64,000 nucleotides of DNA from Lachnospiraceae bacterium (GCA_910574965.1 CAJTDB010000022.1:1-64000); one strand, 5' to 3'. Positions 15,400 through 24,163 are shown, numbered from the stretch's first letter. Notes: generated by a model not told the origin, from the sequence alone. Numbers and translations are program-made.

Positions 15400-16395
15400 G
15401 TGAAAAGCACAAGATTATGGATTGCGGATCTGGAGGCGCCGTATGCAGACGCTTTCAGAGAGTACGTGAATCTGAAAAAAGGTTATCTGTTTCAGGTACG
15501 TATGTGTACGGAACAGGACCAGCTTAAGGCAGCACTGTCCTCAGAAGAGATCGAAATCCTGCTGATAACAGCAAAATGGTATGAAACAGTAAAAGATTTC
15601 ATCCGGAATGAGTGCGTGATCTTCTTATCTGAGGGAAGTCTGCCGAAAGAGCTGGAAGGTCATCCGGCTGTGTACAAATATCAGTCTGTAGAAAACATTC
15701 TCCGGGAGATTATGTATTATTACTCGGAACAGGAAGAAGAAGAGTATTATACGCAGATCCAGAAGGATCACAAGGTCATCGGGGTATATTCCCCCCAAGG
15801 AGGGGTCAGGAAAAATAAGTTTGCATTAACATTGGGACAAATTCTCGCAGAGGATCGGAATGTTTTATATCTGAATCTGGAGGAATGCTCCGGATTTTCT
15901 GAGATTCTGGGTGGAAGTCACTGGAACTTATCAGATTTGATCTATTATCTTAGACAAAATAAGGCATCGTTTCTGTATCGCCTGAACAGCATGATCCAGA
16001 AGCTGGATCATCTGGATTATATCCCTCCATGTGAATCTTATACGGATTTTCAACAGATCACAACAGAAGAATGGCAGCGTCTGCTGCATCTGATACGTAC
16101 ACAGGGTATGTATGATTTTATCATACTGGATTTTGGCAATGTGACCGGTCACGAGGTCTGTCTGCTAAGGCAATGCAGCGGTATTTATGTGCCGGTGGAA
16201 CAGGACATGATCTCACAAGGCCGGACGACACAGTGGGAAAAACATATCCGGACATCAGACGGTATGGATATTCTGGAAAAACTCCAAAGGCTGGAACTGC
16301 CGGAATGCGGTATGGGACCATACAAGGAGGAGGATCTCTTTATGCTGCCTCAGCAGGAACTAGGACGCTATGTCCGGGGACTGCTGCAGGAATAA
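15400..16395 (+). CDS. TadZ/CpaE-like pilus localisation protein with altered P-loop
   Basis: First gene of the pilus operon. It has an N-terminal receiver-like domain (about residues 1-100) and a ParA/MinD-like domain (about 125-331), the layout of TadZ/CpaE, which places the secretion complex at its cell site. Seen: VIGVYSPQGGVRKNKFALT where the deviant Walker A lysine-rich KGGVGKT motif is expected; the signature lysine and the GKT are not preserved. A later IILDFGN corresponds to the Walker B strand. The GTG at 15400 is chosen because AGGAGG lies five bases upstream; an ATG at 15349 is in frame but has no ribosome site. ATP binding is therefore doubtful. Confidence 0.75.
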   Translation: MKSTRLWIADLEAPYADAFREYVNLKKGYLFQVRMCTEQDQLKAALSSEEIEILLITAKWYETVKDFIRNECVIFLSEGSLPKELEGHPAVYKYQSVENILREIMYYYSEQEEEEYYTQIQKDHKVIGVYSPQGGVRKNKFALTLGQILAEDRNVLYLNLEECSGFSEILGGSHWNLSDLIYYLRQNKASFLYRLNSMIQKLDHLDYIPPCESYTDFQQITTEEWQRLLHLIRTQGMYDFIILDFGNVTGHEVCLLRQCSGIYVPVEQDMISQGRTTQWEKHIRTSDGMDILEKLQRLELPECGMGPYKEEDLFMLPQQELGRYVRGLLQE

Positions 16396-16439
16396 TTCCC
16401 TGTATCCGCCGCTGTTCGCCGGTGTACAGAGAATGCACC

Positions 16440-16722
16440 GCGGCATTAGCCGTTGTCCGTCTGCGCAGAAGACGGCAGGATACAATGACGGAACGGATGG
16501 CAGTCATTGTCCGTCTGCAGTGCAGATGAGTTTGCGGGAGAAGAAATCTTCCGGAAACTCGTCTGTGCAGAAGACGGCAGGGAGGACAATGACGGAACGG
16601 ATGGCAGTCATTGTCCGCCTGCAGTGCAGATGAGTTTGCGGGAGAAGAAATCTTCCGGAAACTCGTCTGCGCAGAAGACGGCAGGGAGGACAATGACGGA
16701 ACTATAATGGAGGACATATGGT
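16440..16722 (+). repeat. Tandem core-hairpin element (104 bp period) ahead of cpaF
   Basis: Two hairpins of 91 bp (16503-16593 and 16607-16697) each begin GTCATTGTCC and end GGACAATGAC and contain an inner stem (GCAGATGAGTTT/AAACTCGTCTG, with G-T wobble). They are separated by 13 bp cores GGAACGGATGGCA at 16490 and 16594. The third core, GGAACTATAATGGAGG (16698-16713), is the ribosome site of cpaF. Short open frames through the array are not supported as genes. This accounts for the gap between tadZ and cpaF. Confidence 0.8.
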
Positions 16723-18027
16723 ATGGAACAGGCATCGGAGGCGTCTAGAAGATTTCAGGCTCTGAAGAGACAGATCCTGGATCGGGTGGATCTAAGCCGG
16801 GAAGTGCCGGATGAAGAGATGCAGGAGCTTATCGATGATGTTGTACTCTCCTTTGGGAGAGAGCAGCACCTTGCATTGAATGAGAAGTGCCGACTGAAAA
16901 AAGAACTCTTTCATGCACTTCGGAAGATGGACGTTTTGCAGGAACTTTTAGAAGAACCTGGAGTGACAGAAATCATGGTCAACGGCATGGACGGCATCTT
17001 TCTGGAACGAAATGGAAAGCTTATGCGCTGGGAGAAAAATTTTTATTCCCGGGAACGGATACTGGATGTGATCCAGCAGATGATAGGCGCCTGTAACCGG
17101 GTCGTCAATGAATCCCAGCCTATCGTAGATGCAAGGCTTGAGAACGGCGACAGGGTACATGTTGTCCTTCCGCCTGTGGCGGTCAATGGGCCAATCATCA
17201 CAATACGACGATTTCCTGACAGCCCGATCACCATGGAGCGGCTTTTAGAGCATAAAAGCCTTTCCCGTGAGGAAGCAGATTTCCTAAAAGATGCAGTTCG
17301 TTCCGGATATTCCATTCTGATTGCAGGTGGGACAGGCTCCGGCAAGACGACTTTTCTGAATGCACTTTCCGAATATATTCCAGGAGATGAGAGAGTCATT
17401 GTGATCGAAGATACCGCAGAGCTTCAGATCCGGAGTGTGGAGAACTTAGTACGTCTAGAAACCCGCACTTCCGGTATGGAGGACTGCCGGGAAATTACGA
17501 TCCGGGATCTGATCCGCGCATCCCTTCGGATGCGTCCGAGCAGAATTATCGTAGGAGAGGTAAGAGGAGCAGAAACATTTGAGCTTCTGACCTGCCTGAA
17601 TACGGGGCATGACGGAAGTTTTTCCACCTGTCATGCCAACAGTACCCAGGACACCATCAGCCGCCTAGAAACCATGGTCCTTATGGGGATGGAACTGCCC
17701 CTGCAGGCGATCCGGAGGCAGATTGCTTCCGGCATCGACCTAATCGTTTACCTTGGAAGGCTGCGGGATAAAAGCCGCAGGCTTCTGGAGATCACAGAAG
17801 TGACCGGCATGGAAGAGGATCAGGTAGTATTAAATCCACTGTTTCTCTTCCGTGAAACCGGTGAAGTATCCGGCAGGATCTGCGGGGTACATGAAAAAAC
17901 AGGAGATATGAAAAACATTGAAAAGTTTCAGCGTGCCGGATTTATGTCCGGGAAAAAAGAAAGTGTGGTTTCTGGATCTTCTAAAAGGACTTCTGATCCT
18001 TCTGACTGTCTCCTGGCTGTTCTATGA
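16723..18027 (+). CDS. cpaF: Tad pilus assembly ATPase CpaF (TadA family)
   Basis: The secretion ATPase that drives Flp pilus extension. Seen: an N-terminal all-alpha region, RRFPDSPIT, Walker A GGTGSGKTT (residues 202-210), an Asp-box-like VIVIEDTAEL, Walker B RIIVGEVRG with Glu279, and STCHANS, the His box. The ATG at 16723 is 9 bp after GGAGG. The usual C-terminal KFxxAGF region occurs near residue 405 (KFQRAGFM), but the frame runs 27 codons further, overlapping tadB by 110 bp. The extra tail (SGKKESVV onward) looks non-family and may come from a small frameshift. Confidence 0.92.
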   Translation: MEQASEASRRFQALKRQILDRVDLSREVPDEEMQELIDDVVLSFGREQHLALNEKCRLKKELFHALRKMDVLQELLEEPGVTEIMVNGMDGIFLERNGKLMRWEKNFYSRERILDVIQQMIGACNRVVNESQPIVDARLENGDRVHVVLPPVAVNGPIITIRRFPDSPITMERLLEHKSLSREEADFLKDAVRSGYSILIAGGTGSGKTTFLNALSEYIPGDERVIVIEDTAELQIRSVENLVRLETRTSGMEDCREITIRDLIRASLRMRPSRIIVGEVRGAETFELLTCLNTGHDGSFSTCHANSTQDTISRLETMVLMGMELPLQAIRRQIASGIDLIVYLGRLRDKSRRLLEITEVTGMEEDQVVLNPLFLFRETGEVSGRICGVHEKTGDMKNIEKFQRAGFMSGKKESVVSGSSKRTSDPSDCLLAVL

Positions 18028-18667
18028 TTCTCTATATGCGTTGATCCCTCTGCTCCCCTTTTTATGGTTATGGATGGGGGAATGCAGAACTTCCCGAAGA
18101 CAAAAAGAAGAAGAACATTTTCTAAAAATGTTTCGGGAGTGGATCCTGCTGCTCTCTTCCTCTTTGTCGGCCGGTTATTCCGTAGAAAATGCATTAGGTC
18201 AGTCCTGCCGGGAGCTTCAGATCATGTTTCCAGACGGAGGAATTATGCTTGAAGAACTGAAAGATATGCTGGCAAAGGCAGAGAATAACGAACGTCCGGA
18301 AAATCTGTTTCTGGATCTTGCCAGGCGTTACCCGACAGAAGAAGTAAAAAGCTTTGCGGAGGTATTTTGCACCGTGCGTATAAGCGGGGGCAGCTTGAAT
18401 ACCGTGATACAAAGTACGGCGTCTCAGATGGCGGAGATAATGGATACCAGACGGGAGATCAGCACATTTCTTGCATCCAAAGTGTATGAACAGAAGATTA
18501 TGACCGTCATGCCTGCGGCTGTACTCTTGTATGTACGCATAGGGTCCGGAGAGTTTTTAAAAGGTCTTTATCATGATCCGGCAGGTGTTTTTGTAGCAAC
18601 CATCTGCCTGGGAATCTATCTGTCTGCATATTTGCTGGGAAAAAGGATGGTGCAATTTGAAATATAA
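17918..18667 (+). CDS. tadB: TadB-like inner-membrane platform protein
   Basis: A type II secretion F-domain protein that forms the inner-membrane platform of the Tad pilus together with TadC. Seen: two N-terminal membrane spans (about residues 16-52), the cytosolic helical domain with LLLSSSLSAGYSVENAL and EVFCTVRISGGSLNTVIQ, and two C-terminal spans. The start is uncertain: TTG 17918 has AGGAGA 11 bp upstream; GTG 17963 would begin exactly at the first membrane span; and removing one A from the A6 run at 17953-17958 would fuse ATG 17944 into this frame. Overlaps cpaF by up to 110 bp and tadC by 11 bp. Confidence 0.82.
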   Translation: MKSFSVPDLCPGKKKVWFLDLLKGLLILLTVSWLFYDSLYALIPLLPFLWLWMGECRTSRRQKEEEHFLKMFREWILLLSSSLSAGYSVENALGQSCRELQIMFPDGGIMLEELKDMLAKAENNERPENLFLDLARRYPTEEVKSFAEVFCTVRISGGSLNTVIQSTASQMAEIMDTRREISTFLASKVYEQKIMTVMPAAVLLYVRIGSGEFLKGLYHDPAGVFVATICLGIYLSAYLLGKRMVQFEI

Positions 18668-19856
18668 AACAAAACTGCTTTTGATCATTGCGACAGGAGG
18701 AATCCTGACGCTTGCCTGCTTTTTCTTTGGGCAGTGGAACCAAAAACCACTGGAATACCTGACAAGACCTGAAAGCGGAGAAGGGAACGAAGAAACAGAA
18801 TTTCAGATTAGGCTGAACAATGAAACGTATCCCTTTCGCATAACAGTAAAAGAGATTCCCTACGAAGAAGAAGAGCTTCTCCAAAAGCTGCAGCAGGCAT
18901 ATGCCGGTCTGGAAGAATTGTTTTTAAGCGGAAACAAAGATACAGAGCATATTGTACAGGCGGTATCCATGCCGTCTGTATATCCGGGGAGCCAAATCTC
19001 TCTTCGATGGTATCTGGATTCCTGGGACTATGTGGATTCTGACGGGACCATTCACAATGAACGATTGGAAATGCCGGTTCCTGTTAAAGTGCAGGCAGTT
19101 TTGTCCATAGAAGAAGAAAGTCTACGATGGGAAAGAACATTGCAGGTCTGTCCGGCGGAAACACCAACGGACGGGCAGAGGCTGAAAGCTCTGGAGCATA
19201 TGATTTTGGAGGCTCAGGAAGAGAATGTCAGTCAGCTTCGTCTTCCGGATACGGTTTTGGGAGAAACGGTTACCTGGTATCCGAAGGCAGATGACCGCTG
19301 GCTCTGGATGTTGGCACTGACGATTTTGTCAGTGGCAGCAGTTACCGCCGGACAGCGCAGGGAAACAGATGCAGCTTTCCGAAGAAGGGAACGGGGTATG
19401 CAGTTGGACTATCCGGAGATCGTCAGCCGCCTGAGCCTTTATATGGGAGCCGGGATCAGTACAAGGAATGCATGGGAACGGATCGTAGATGCTTACGAAA
19501 AAAGCGAAGAAACAAATCAAGAACGGCATGCAGCATATGAAGAGATGCGGACGGCTTTGCGGGAGATGCAAAGCGGAGTGGCAGAAGCCGCAGCCTATGA
19601 ACGATTTGGGACTAGATGCCGTATGCCGGCCTATCTGAAGCTTGGGACGCTGCTTAGCCAAAACCTTCGCAAAGGGACCAGGAACCTGGCGGAGCAACTG
19701 AAAGGAGAGTCCAGAGAAGCCTTTGAAGACCGAAAGGCGCTGGCGAAGCGGATGGGAGAAGAGTGCGAAAGCAAGCTTCTGATTCCTATGATGATGATGC
19801 TTTTAACGATTCTGATTATCATCATGTATCCGGCGGCTTCTTCTTTTCAGATTTAG
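18657..19856 (+). CDS. tadC: TadC-like platform protein with an extra N-terminal extracytoplasmic domain
   Basis: The C-terminal 160 residues are a type II secretion F domain (GIQ-type start YPEIVSRLSLYMGAGIST, and a closing span with MMMMLLTILIIIMYP). Unlike usual TadC, the protein opens with a membrane span (residues 5-27) and about 190 residues of predicted beta/alpha extracytoplasmic sequence before the next span near residue 220. The start is TTG at 18657, inside the tadB end, preceded by GGATGG. Length 399 is about 100 more than usual. The extra domain is unrecognised; it may contact the pilus or cell wall (inference). Confidence 0.75.
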   Translation: MKYKTKLLLIIATGGILTLACFFFGQWNQKPLEYLTRPESGEGNEETEFQIRLNNETYPFRITVKEIPYEEEELLQKLQQAYAGLEELFLSGNKDTEHIVQAVSMPSVYPGSQISLRWYLDSWDYVDSDGTIHNERLEMPVPVKVQAVLSIEEESLRWERTLQVCPAETPTDGQRLKALEHMILEAQEENVSQLRLPDTVLGETVTWYPKADDRWLWMLALTILSVAAVTAGQRRETDAAFRRRERGMQLDYPEIVSRLSLYMGAGISTRNAWERIVDAYEKSEETNQERHAAYEEMRTALREMQSGVAEAAAYERFGTRCRMPAYLKLGTLLSQNLRKGTRNLAEQLKGESREAFEDRKALAKRMGEECESKLLIPMMMMLLTILIIIMYPAASSFQI

Positions 19857-19890
19857 AAACGGTTTGAAAACAAGTTTTTGTAACGGAAAG

Positions 19891-19914
19891 CTGCCTTTTA
19901 AAAAGAAAGGCAGG
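19891..19914 (+). other. Hairpin before the pilin gene
   Basis: CTGCCTTT pairs with AAAGGCAG around an A-rich loop, about 40 bp upstream of the pilin start and with no U-run. Such hairpins can protect a highly expressed downstream message; this is inferred. Confidence 0.45.
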
Positions 19915-19954
19915 GATAGAAGTTTAACATACAACACAAAAAGGAGGATATCAA

Positions 19955-20125
19955 ATGAAGACATTATGGAAAGATTTCTGGCAGGATGAAAGCGGTATGG
20001 GAGTCGTGGAGATTATTTTGATTATTGTTGTGCTGATTGGTCTGGTTATCATTTTTAAAGAGCGGATCACGGGAGTCGTAAATGATATTTTTGAAAAAAT
20101 TGTTTCTCAGAGCAGCAGTATATAA
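19955..20125 (+). CDS. flp: Flp-type major pilin
   Basis: A 56-residue protein, too short for many gene callers. Seen: an N-terminal DESGMGVVEIILIIVVLIG, that is a short charged leader, the G/VVEI pseudopilin cleavage-like site with Glu five residues into the mature helix, and a single hydrophobic helix of about 20 residues, then a short polar tail ending SQSSSI. AGGAGG lies 8 bp before the ATG, the best ribosome site in the operon, as expected for the most abundant product. Processing would be by the prepilin peptidase encoded downstream. Confidence 0.88.
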   Translation: MKTLWKDFWQDESGMGVVEIILIIVVLIGLVIIFKERITGVVNDIFEKIVSQSSSI

Positions 20126-21533
20126 AAAATGCACCGGACAGATTACAGTCTGGATGACGCTATGCTTTGCCGTATTTTTGGGCCTGTATCTGGCCTGCTT
20201 GCAGTCGGTGTGGAAACAGTATCAAAGGAAGCAGGCGGAACAGGCAGTGGAAGCAGGGATGTTTTCTTTGTTTTCAGAATTTGAACCTCATCTTTTTCAG
20301 CAGTATGATCTGTTCTGCCTGGATACTTCCTTTGGCGGAAAAACAGAACGTACAGAAGAGATCGCCAGTCATCTTTGGCAGTTTACGCAGAACAATATAA
20401 CGGACGCTTCCGGAGAATTTTTGTATGGATTGCATTTGGAGGGCGTTTATGTAAAAGGTATGATACGCCTGACGGATGCTTCTGGTGCGGCCTTTTTCCG
20501 ACAGGCAGTGGAGATCATGAAGGAAAAGACTGGATTTTCCATAGCAGAAGACTGGATGCTTCAGGATTTACTTCAAAAAGATACAGAGGAGAATACGAGA
20601 AGATTTCAGGCGGACTGTGAATCGTATGAAGGAAGGGTAAGAGATTACAAGGATGAAGAAGGGGAAGACGACGAGGAACGAAAGATCAACCCGGAAGCAC
20701 GTCGGTGGGACGGAGTGTGGAAAGGGTACGTTTTATCCAAAGCGGTTCCAGGAGACTATCCGATTTCCGAAAAAGCTGTGGATTTAGCATTTGTGCCGTC
20801 TCAAAGAGAACTCTCTGTCGGTATGGGAAAAGCGGCCGGTACAGAAAATCAGATTCTTCAGAAACAATGGTTTATCAGCTATTTGTGCGATTACCTGAAA
20901 CAGGCCCAGGAGATGCTGCCAAAGCAGAGGGCGGAAGGCGGACTTGACTATCAGTTGGAATATGTGATTGCAGGAAAAGCAACCGATCGGGAAAATTTAG
21001 ATGCGGTTGTCAAACGGATTCTTCTGATAAGAGAAGGAATGAATTATGTGTTCCTTCTGACACATCCGGAACTGAATCAGAAGGCGGAGACGTTGGCTTT
21101 GGTTCTTGCAGGGATGACTGGAAATGAAGGAATTATAAAAAGTCTGGAACAGTTGATTCTGCTTGGCTGGGCGTATGGGGAAAGTCTTACAGAGGTGCGG
21201 CAGCTTCTGAACGGAAAAGAGCTTACGGTTATAAAAGATACAGCGGACTGGCAGGTACCATTGTCAGGACTTCTGCCACTTTTGGGCAATCCAGGAAGAT
21301 ATGACGGGCAGAAGCGGAAACAGGAAGGCTATAACTATGAAGCATGTCTCCGCCTTTTCCTAATGATGGAATCGGCAGAGACGCTGTCCATGAGAGCGCT
21401 GGATATTATAGAAGGAGAGCTTTGCAGCCTGAATGGAGACGGAAATCTGCACTTAGACCACTGTGTGGATGGCCTTACTGCGCAGGTGTGGATAGGAGAT
21501 ATCTATTTGGAAAGAAATTACGGATATGAGTAA
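20082..21533 (+). CDS. DUF5702-type membrane-anchored pilus-locus protein
   Basis: A 483-residue protein with one N-terminal membrane span (about residues 22-42, TVWMTLCFAVFLGLYLACL) and a long extracytoplasmic part. The pattern matches the DUF5702 proteins that accompany Tad loci in Clostridia and occupy the place of TadG. An acidic low-complexity stretch (YKDEEGEDDEERK) lies near residue 190. It starts inside the pilin gene (44 bp overlap) with GGGAG five bases upstream. Function is not known; the operon context suggests a pilus-associated structural or anchoring role. Confidence 0.7.
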   Translation: MIFLKKLFLRAAVYKKCTGQITVWMTLCFAVFLGLYLACLQSVWKQYQRKQAEQAVEAGMFSLFSEFEPHLFQQYDLFCLDTSFGGKTERTEEIASHLWQFTQNNITDASGEFLYGLHLEGVYVKGMIRLTDASGAAFFRQAVEIMKEKTGFSIAEDWMLQDLLQKDTEENTRRFQADCESYEGRVRDYKDEEGEDDEERKINPEARRWDGVWKGYVLSKAVPGDYPISEKAVDLAFVPSQRELSVGMGKAAGTENQILQKQWFISYLCDYLKQAQEMLPKQRAEGGLDYQLEYVIAGKATDRENLDAVVKRILLIREGMNYVFLLTHPELNQKAETLALVLAGMTGNEGIIKSLEQLILLGWAYGESLTEVRQLLNGKELTVIKDTADWQVPLSGLLPLLGNPGRYDGQKRKQEGYNYEACLRLFLMMESAETLSMRALDIIEGELCSLNGDGNLHLDHCVDGLTAQVWIGDIYLERNYGYE

Positions 21534-21556
21534 GAGGAGAAGGGAGGCATGGAGGG

Positions 21557-22291
21557 ATGTCCTTCTGCAGCAGGATCAAAATAAAAAATAATCTCCAGAT
21601 ACCCCGCAGACGGAAGACGCTCTTTGGAAGCGTCAGAACGGGCAGAAGGGCTTCCCTCGGTGCCTCCCTGCGCGGAAGCATGACTCTGGAAACTGCTTTT
21701 GTCCTGCCCTTTCTGCTGTGTGCGGTAACAGCACTTTTGTATCTGTTTGCATTTACTTCTGTGCAGGCAAAGGAGAGTCTTCAGCTCGTCGAACGGGCTA
21801 AGCTTCTGGCAGTTACAGTAGGGCAGAACAAAAGTTCGGACCCATATATTAAACTTGCAGATGCGGATTTGGTCTCTCCTCCTTTTTTTGATTTGCCTTT
21901 TGGAAGAAGAATCATGACAAAAAGGGCAGTCGTGCGTGCTTGGGTGGGGTTTACAGGAGAGACATTTCAGAACAATGCAGGGGAGGTACTGGTCTATGTG
22001 ACGCCTGGGGGAACGGTCTACCATAGGACCAGGGATTGTACTTATCTAAGTCTCTCTGTCCGGCAGACTTCCTACAGCAATGTAAGAAATGAGAGAAATC
22101 AGTCCGGAAGCAGATATACGGCCTGTGAATACTGCATTACCAGGGGATGGTCCAAAGGAACGGTGTACATTACAGACTATGGAACCAGTTATCACAGCAG
22201 CACAGGCTGCCAGGGGCTTCGGCGTACGGTTTTGGTGATTCCTCTGTCTGAAACCGGAGAGCGTCCCTGCTGTTCCAGGTGCGGCAGATGA
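21557..22291 (+). CDS. TadE-like pseudopilin with Cys-rich C-terminal domain
   Basis: A long basic leader (about 40 residues) precedes GSMTLETAFVLPFLLC, a class III prepilin-type site with Glu in the expected position and a hydrophobic helix. After about residue 145 follows a compact domain with the repeated pattern TVYHRTRDCTY and TSYHSSTGCQG and two Cys-x-x-Cys pairs (CEYC and CSRC), suggesting a small metal- or disulfide-stabilised fold. The stop overlaps the next start as ATGA. I infer a minor pilin or initiator. The start at 21557 is moderate: GGGAGG is 10 bp upstream. Confidence 0.72.
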   Translation: MSFCSRIKIKNNLQIPRRRKTLFGSVRTGRRASLGASLRGSMTLETAFVLPFLLCAVTALLYLFAFTSVQAKESLQLVERAKLLAVTVGQNKSSDPYIKLADADLVSPPFFDLPFGRRIMTKRAVVRAWVGFTGETFQNNAGEVLVYVTPGGTVYHRTRDCTYLSLSVRQTSYSNVRNERNQSGSRYTACEYCITRGWSKGTVYITDYGTSYHSSTGCQGLRRTVLVIPLSETGERPCCSRCGR

Positions 22292-22665
22292 GAAGCAGTA
22301 TTTGGGTATTGGCTCATTTGTTCTATTTGTCAGCAGAAGATCTGAAAGAACGCAGAGTCTCTATGATCGTTGTGCTGGAACTTCTGGGGAGCGGGCTGCT
22401 CTATGGACTGACAGTCGGACATACTCCGCAGCCTGTTCCCGGATGTCTGCTGCTTCTTTTAGGATATATCAGCCGGGAACAGATCGGCTATGGGGATGGA
22501 TGGCTGATGCTGTCTCTTGGGATGTGGCTTGATCTTACAGAACTTTTATGGATGCTTTTTGCGGGGACGGGACTTGGGGGACTGTATGGGCTTTTGTTTC
22601 ATAAGAAAGAACTTCCATTGGTTCCTTTTCTGACAGCGGCTTATATGATCGGAGTGAGGCTATGA
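22288..22665 (+). CDS. Short A24 prepilin peptidase (TadV/CpaA type)
   Basis: A 125-residue membrane aspartyl protease that would cleave the Flp and TadE-like leaders. Seen: SAEDLKERRVS with the first catalytic Asp after transmembrane span one, and GYGDGWLML with the second Asp in the GxGD motif, followed by hydrophobic spans. The methyltransferase domain of larger PilD enzymes is absent, as in TadV. The ATG at 22288 overlaps the previous stop; a GTG nine bases upstream is also in frame. The downstream gene again overlaps as ATGA, so these genes are tightly coupled. Confidence 0.82.
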   Translation: MRSSIWVLAHLFYLSAEDLKERRVSMIVVLELLGSGLLYGLTVGHTPQPVPGCLLLLLGYISREQIGYGDGWLMLSLGMWLDLTELLWMLFAGTGLGGLYGLLFHKKELPLVPFLTAAYMIGVRL

Positions 22666-23087
22666 AGAAAAAAGGAAGATATGTGGTGGAAGCGGCATAT
22701 CTGGTTCCCGTCATCTGCATCTTGTTAGTTTACCTCGTTTTTTTCACACTGTATGCCCACGATTATGCTGTATGCGCGCATACCGCGCTGGAATGCGGCA
22801 TTAAAGGAAGCTACCCGGACGGGAGAACTAATGAACAAATTCGCAGGGATGTGGAACAGGAACTAGAACAGAAATTGTCAGAGCGGCTTTTGTGGCTTCA
22901 GGAAAAGACGGTTCAGGTACAGGTGAATATGGCAAGACTTACGATTCAGATATCGGGGAGCGGCAGTTTCCTTCCGGTATCCGGTATAGAAGTTCGCCGG
23001 GAAGTCTGGCGTATCTGGCCTTGTGAAACCCTTAGGAGAAGCGGATGGCTAAAAGCGACGGAGGATAAGAATGGAGATACGATATAA
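22662..23087 (+). CDS. TadE/TadF-like pseudopilin
   Basis: A 141-residue protein with a very short leader, RYVVEAAYLVPVICILLVYL: the VEAAY segment has the pseudopilin Glu, followed by a hydrophobic helix. The rest is a mixed helical and beta exposed part with a coiled region (residues 55-85). It is coupled to the prepilin peptidase by ATGA and its end overlaps the FHA gene by 17 bp. I infer a second minor pilin of the Tad system. Confidence 0.72.
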   Translation: MKKKGRYVVEAAYLVPVICILLVYLVFFTLYAHDYAVCAHTALECGIKGSYPDGRTNEQIRRDVEQELEQKLSERLLWLQEKTVQVQVNMARLTIQISGSGSFLPVSGIEVRREVWRIWPCETLRRSGWLKATEDKNGDTI

Positions 23088-24147
23088 AAGGGATTTAAAC
23101 AGCAATTACATGATTTTGAAAGAAGAACGCTTAGAAGAAGATTATGAACTTCGAATGATTACGGAAAACAGAATTTATGGATTTTTGCCCTGTGTGGTCC
23201 AGCGGCATGGAAAAGAAATGGAATATTATTATGAGATCACCGGAAGACAGAGCATGGAGCTGTCTTATGAACGAAAAAAGCTGAATTTTACGCAATTAAA
23301 GGAACTGCTAAGGGAACTTTTGCGGATCTTAGAGTCGGCACAGGAATATCTTTTAAATCCGGATCATTTTCTTCTCAGTCCGGAAGCCATCTATCTAAAT
23401 ATCCGGTCGGAAAAGCTGTATTTGTGTTATTATCCGGCTTTTGAAAAAGAGATTCGCGGATCTTTTCTGTCTCTGGCGGAGTATTTACTTGGAAAGCTGG
23501 ATAAAAGCGATACAGAGGGCATTGAGTTTGGCTATGAATTGTATCAAAGTGCCTTAGAGCCAAATTTTAGTCTTCTGGAGCTTTTGCGAAAGCATACAGA
23601 AAAAGAAAAAGGAAGAAATGAGGCAGGCGACGGAAAGGAAAGTACTTTCATTCCGCCTCAGGGCCTTTCGGCTTCCGTACAGGAAGAGGTTCTGGAGAAG
23701 ACCGGAAGCTGGAAAAATTTCTTTAAGAAAAAGACGAAAAGTCCCAGTCTGGAAGATTATGCAGCAGAGACAGACCGGACAGGAAACGGGTCCGTTCTTT
23801 TCATAAGAGAGGAAGCTATGCAGGAGACGGCATATCTTCAGGAGACAAAGAAAGAAGGGCTGTTTCTTAGAAGCCTTAATTCTGACTATCCAGATCTTCA
23901 GATCAAAGAAGAAAACTTTTTAATTGGGAAAAAGAGGGATAGTGTGGACGGATGTATTCCGTCTTCCACCATCAGCCGTATTCATGCCCGCATTACTTTT
24001 GACGGTGCGGTCTATTATGTAGAGGATCTGAACTCTACCAATGGAACCTGGGCTGACCAGGTACAGCTCAATCCATACGAACTGTGTCCCTTAAAGAATG
24101 GTATGTATTTAACGTTTGCCAGTGCAGAATATGAGGTACAGTTGTAG
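23071..24147 (+). CDS. DUF6382 plus FHA-domain protein of the pilus operon
   Basis: The N-terminal about 170 residues fit the DUF6382 domain found next to Tad loci in Clostridia. A variable charged linker follows, then a C-terminal FHA domain from about residue 270. Seen in the FHA part: IPSSTISRIHARIT with Ser and Arg that bind phosphothreonine, and DLNSTNGTWADQ. There is no membrane span. It probably reads a phosphorylation signal and couples it to pilus assembly; no Ser/Thr kinase gene is present in the window. Last gene of the operon. GGAGG precedes its ATG. Confidence 0.8.
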   Translation: MEIRYKRDLNSNYMILKEERLEEDYELRMITENRIYGFLPCVVQRHGKEMEYYYEITGRQSMELSYERKKLNFTQLKELLRELLRILESAQEYLLNPDHFLLSPEAIYLNIRSEKLYLCYYPAFEKEIRGSFLSLAEYLLGKLDKSDTEGIEFGYELYQSALEPNFSLLELLRKHTEKEKGRNEAGDGKESTFIPPQGLSASVQEEVLEKTGSWKNFFKKKTKSPSLEDYAAETDRTGNGSVLFIREEAMQETAYLQETKKEGLFLRSLNSDYPDLQIKEENFLIGKKRDSVDGCIPSSTISRIHARITFDGAVYYVEDLNSTNGTWADQVQLNPYELCPLKNGMYLTFASAEYEVQL

Positions 24148-24163
24148 ATTCTGCTCTTTTGGG

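Noticed and set aside
16465-16712. CRISPR-like tandem array
   Set aside because: Units of about 104 bp are themselves near-identical without variable spacers, and there are only two to three copies; they form hairpins.
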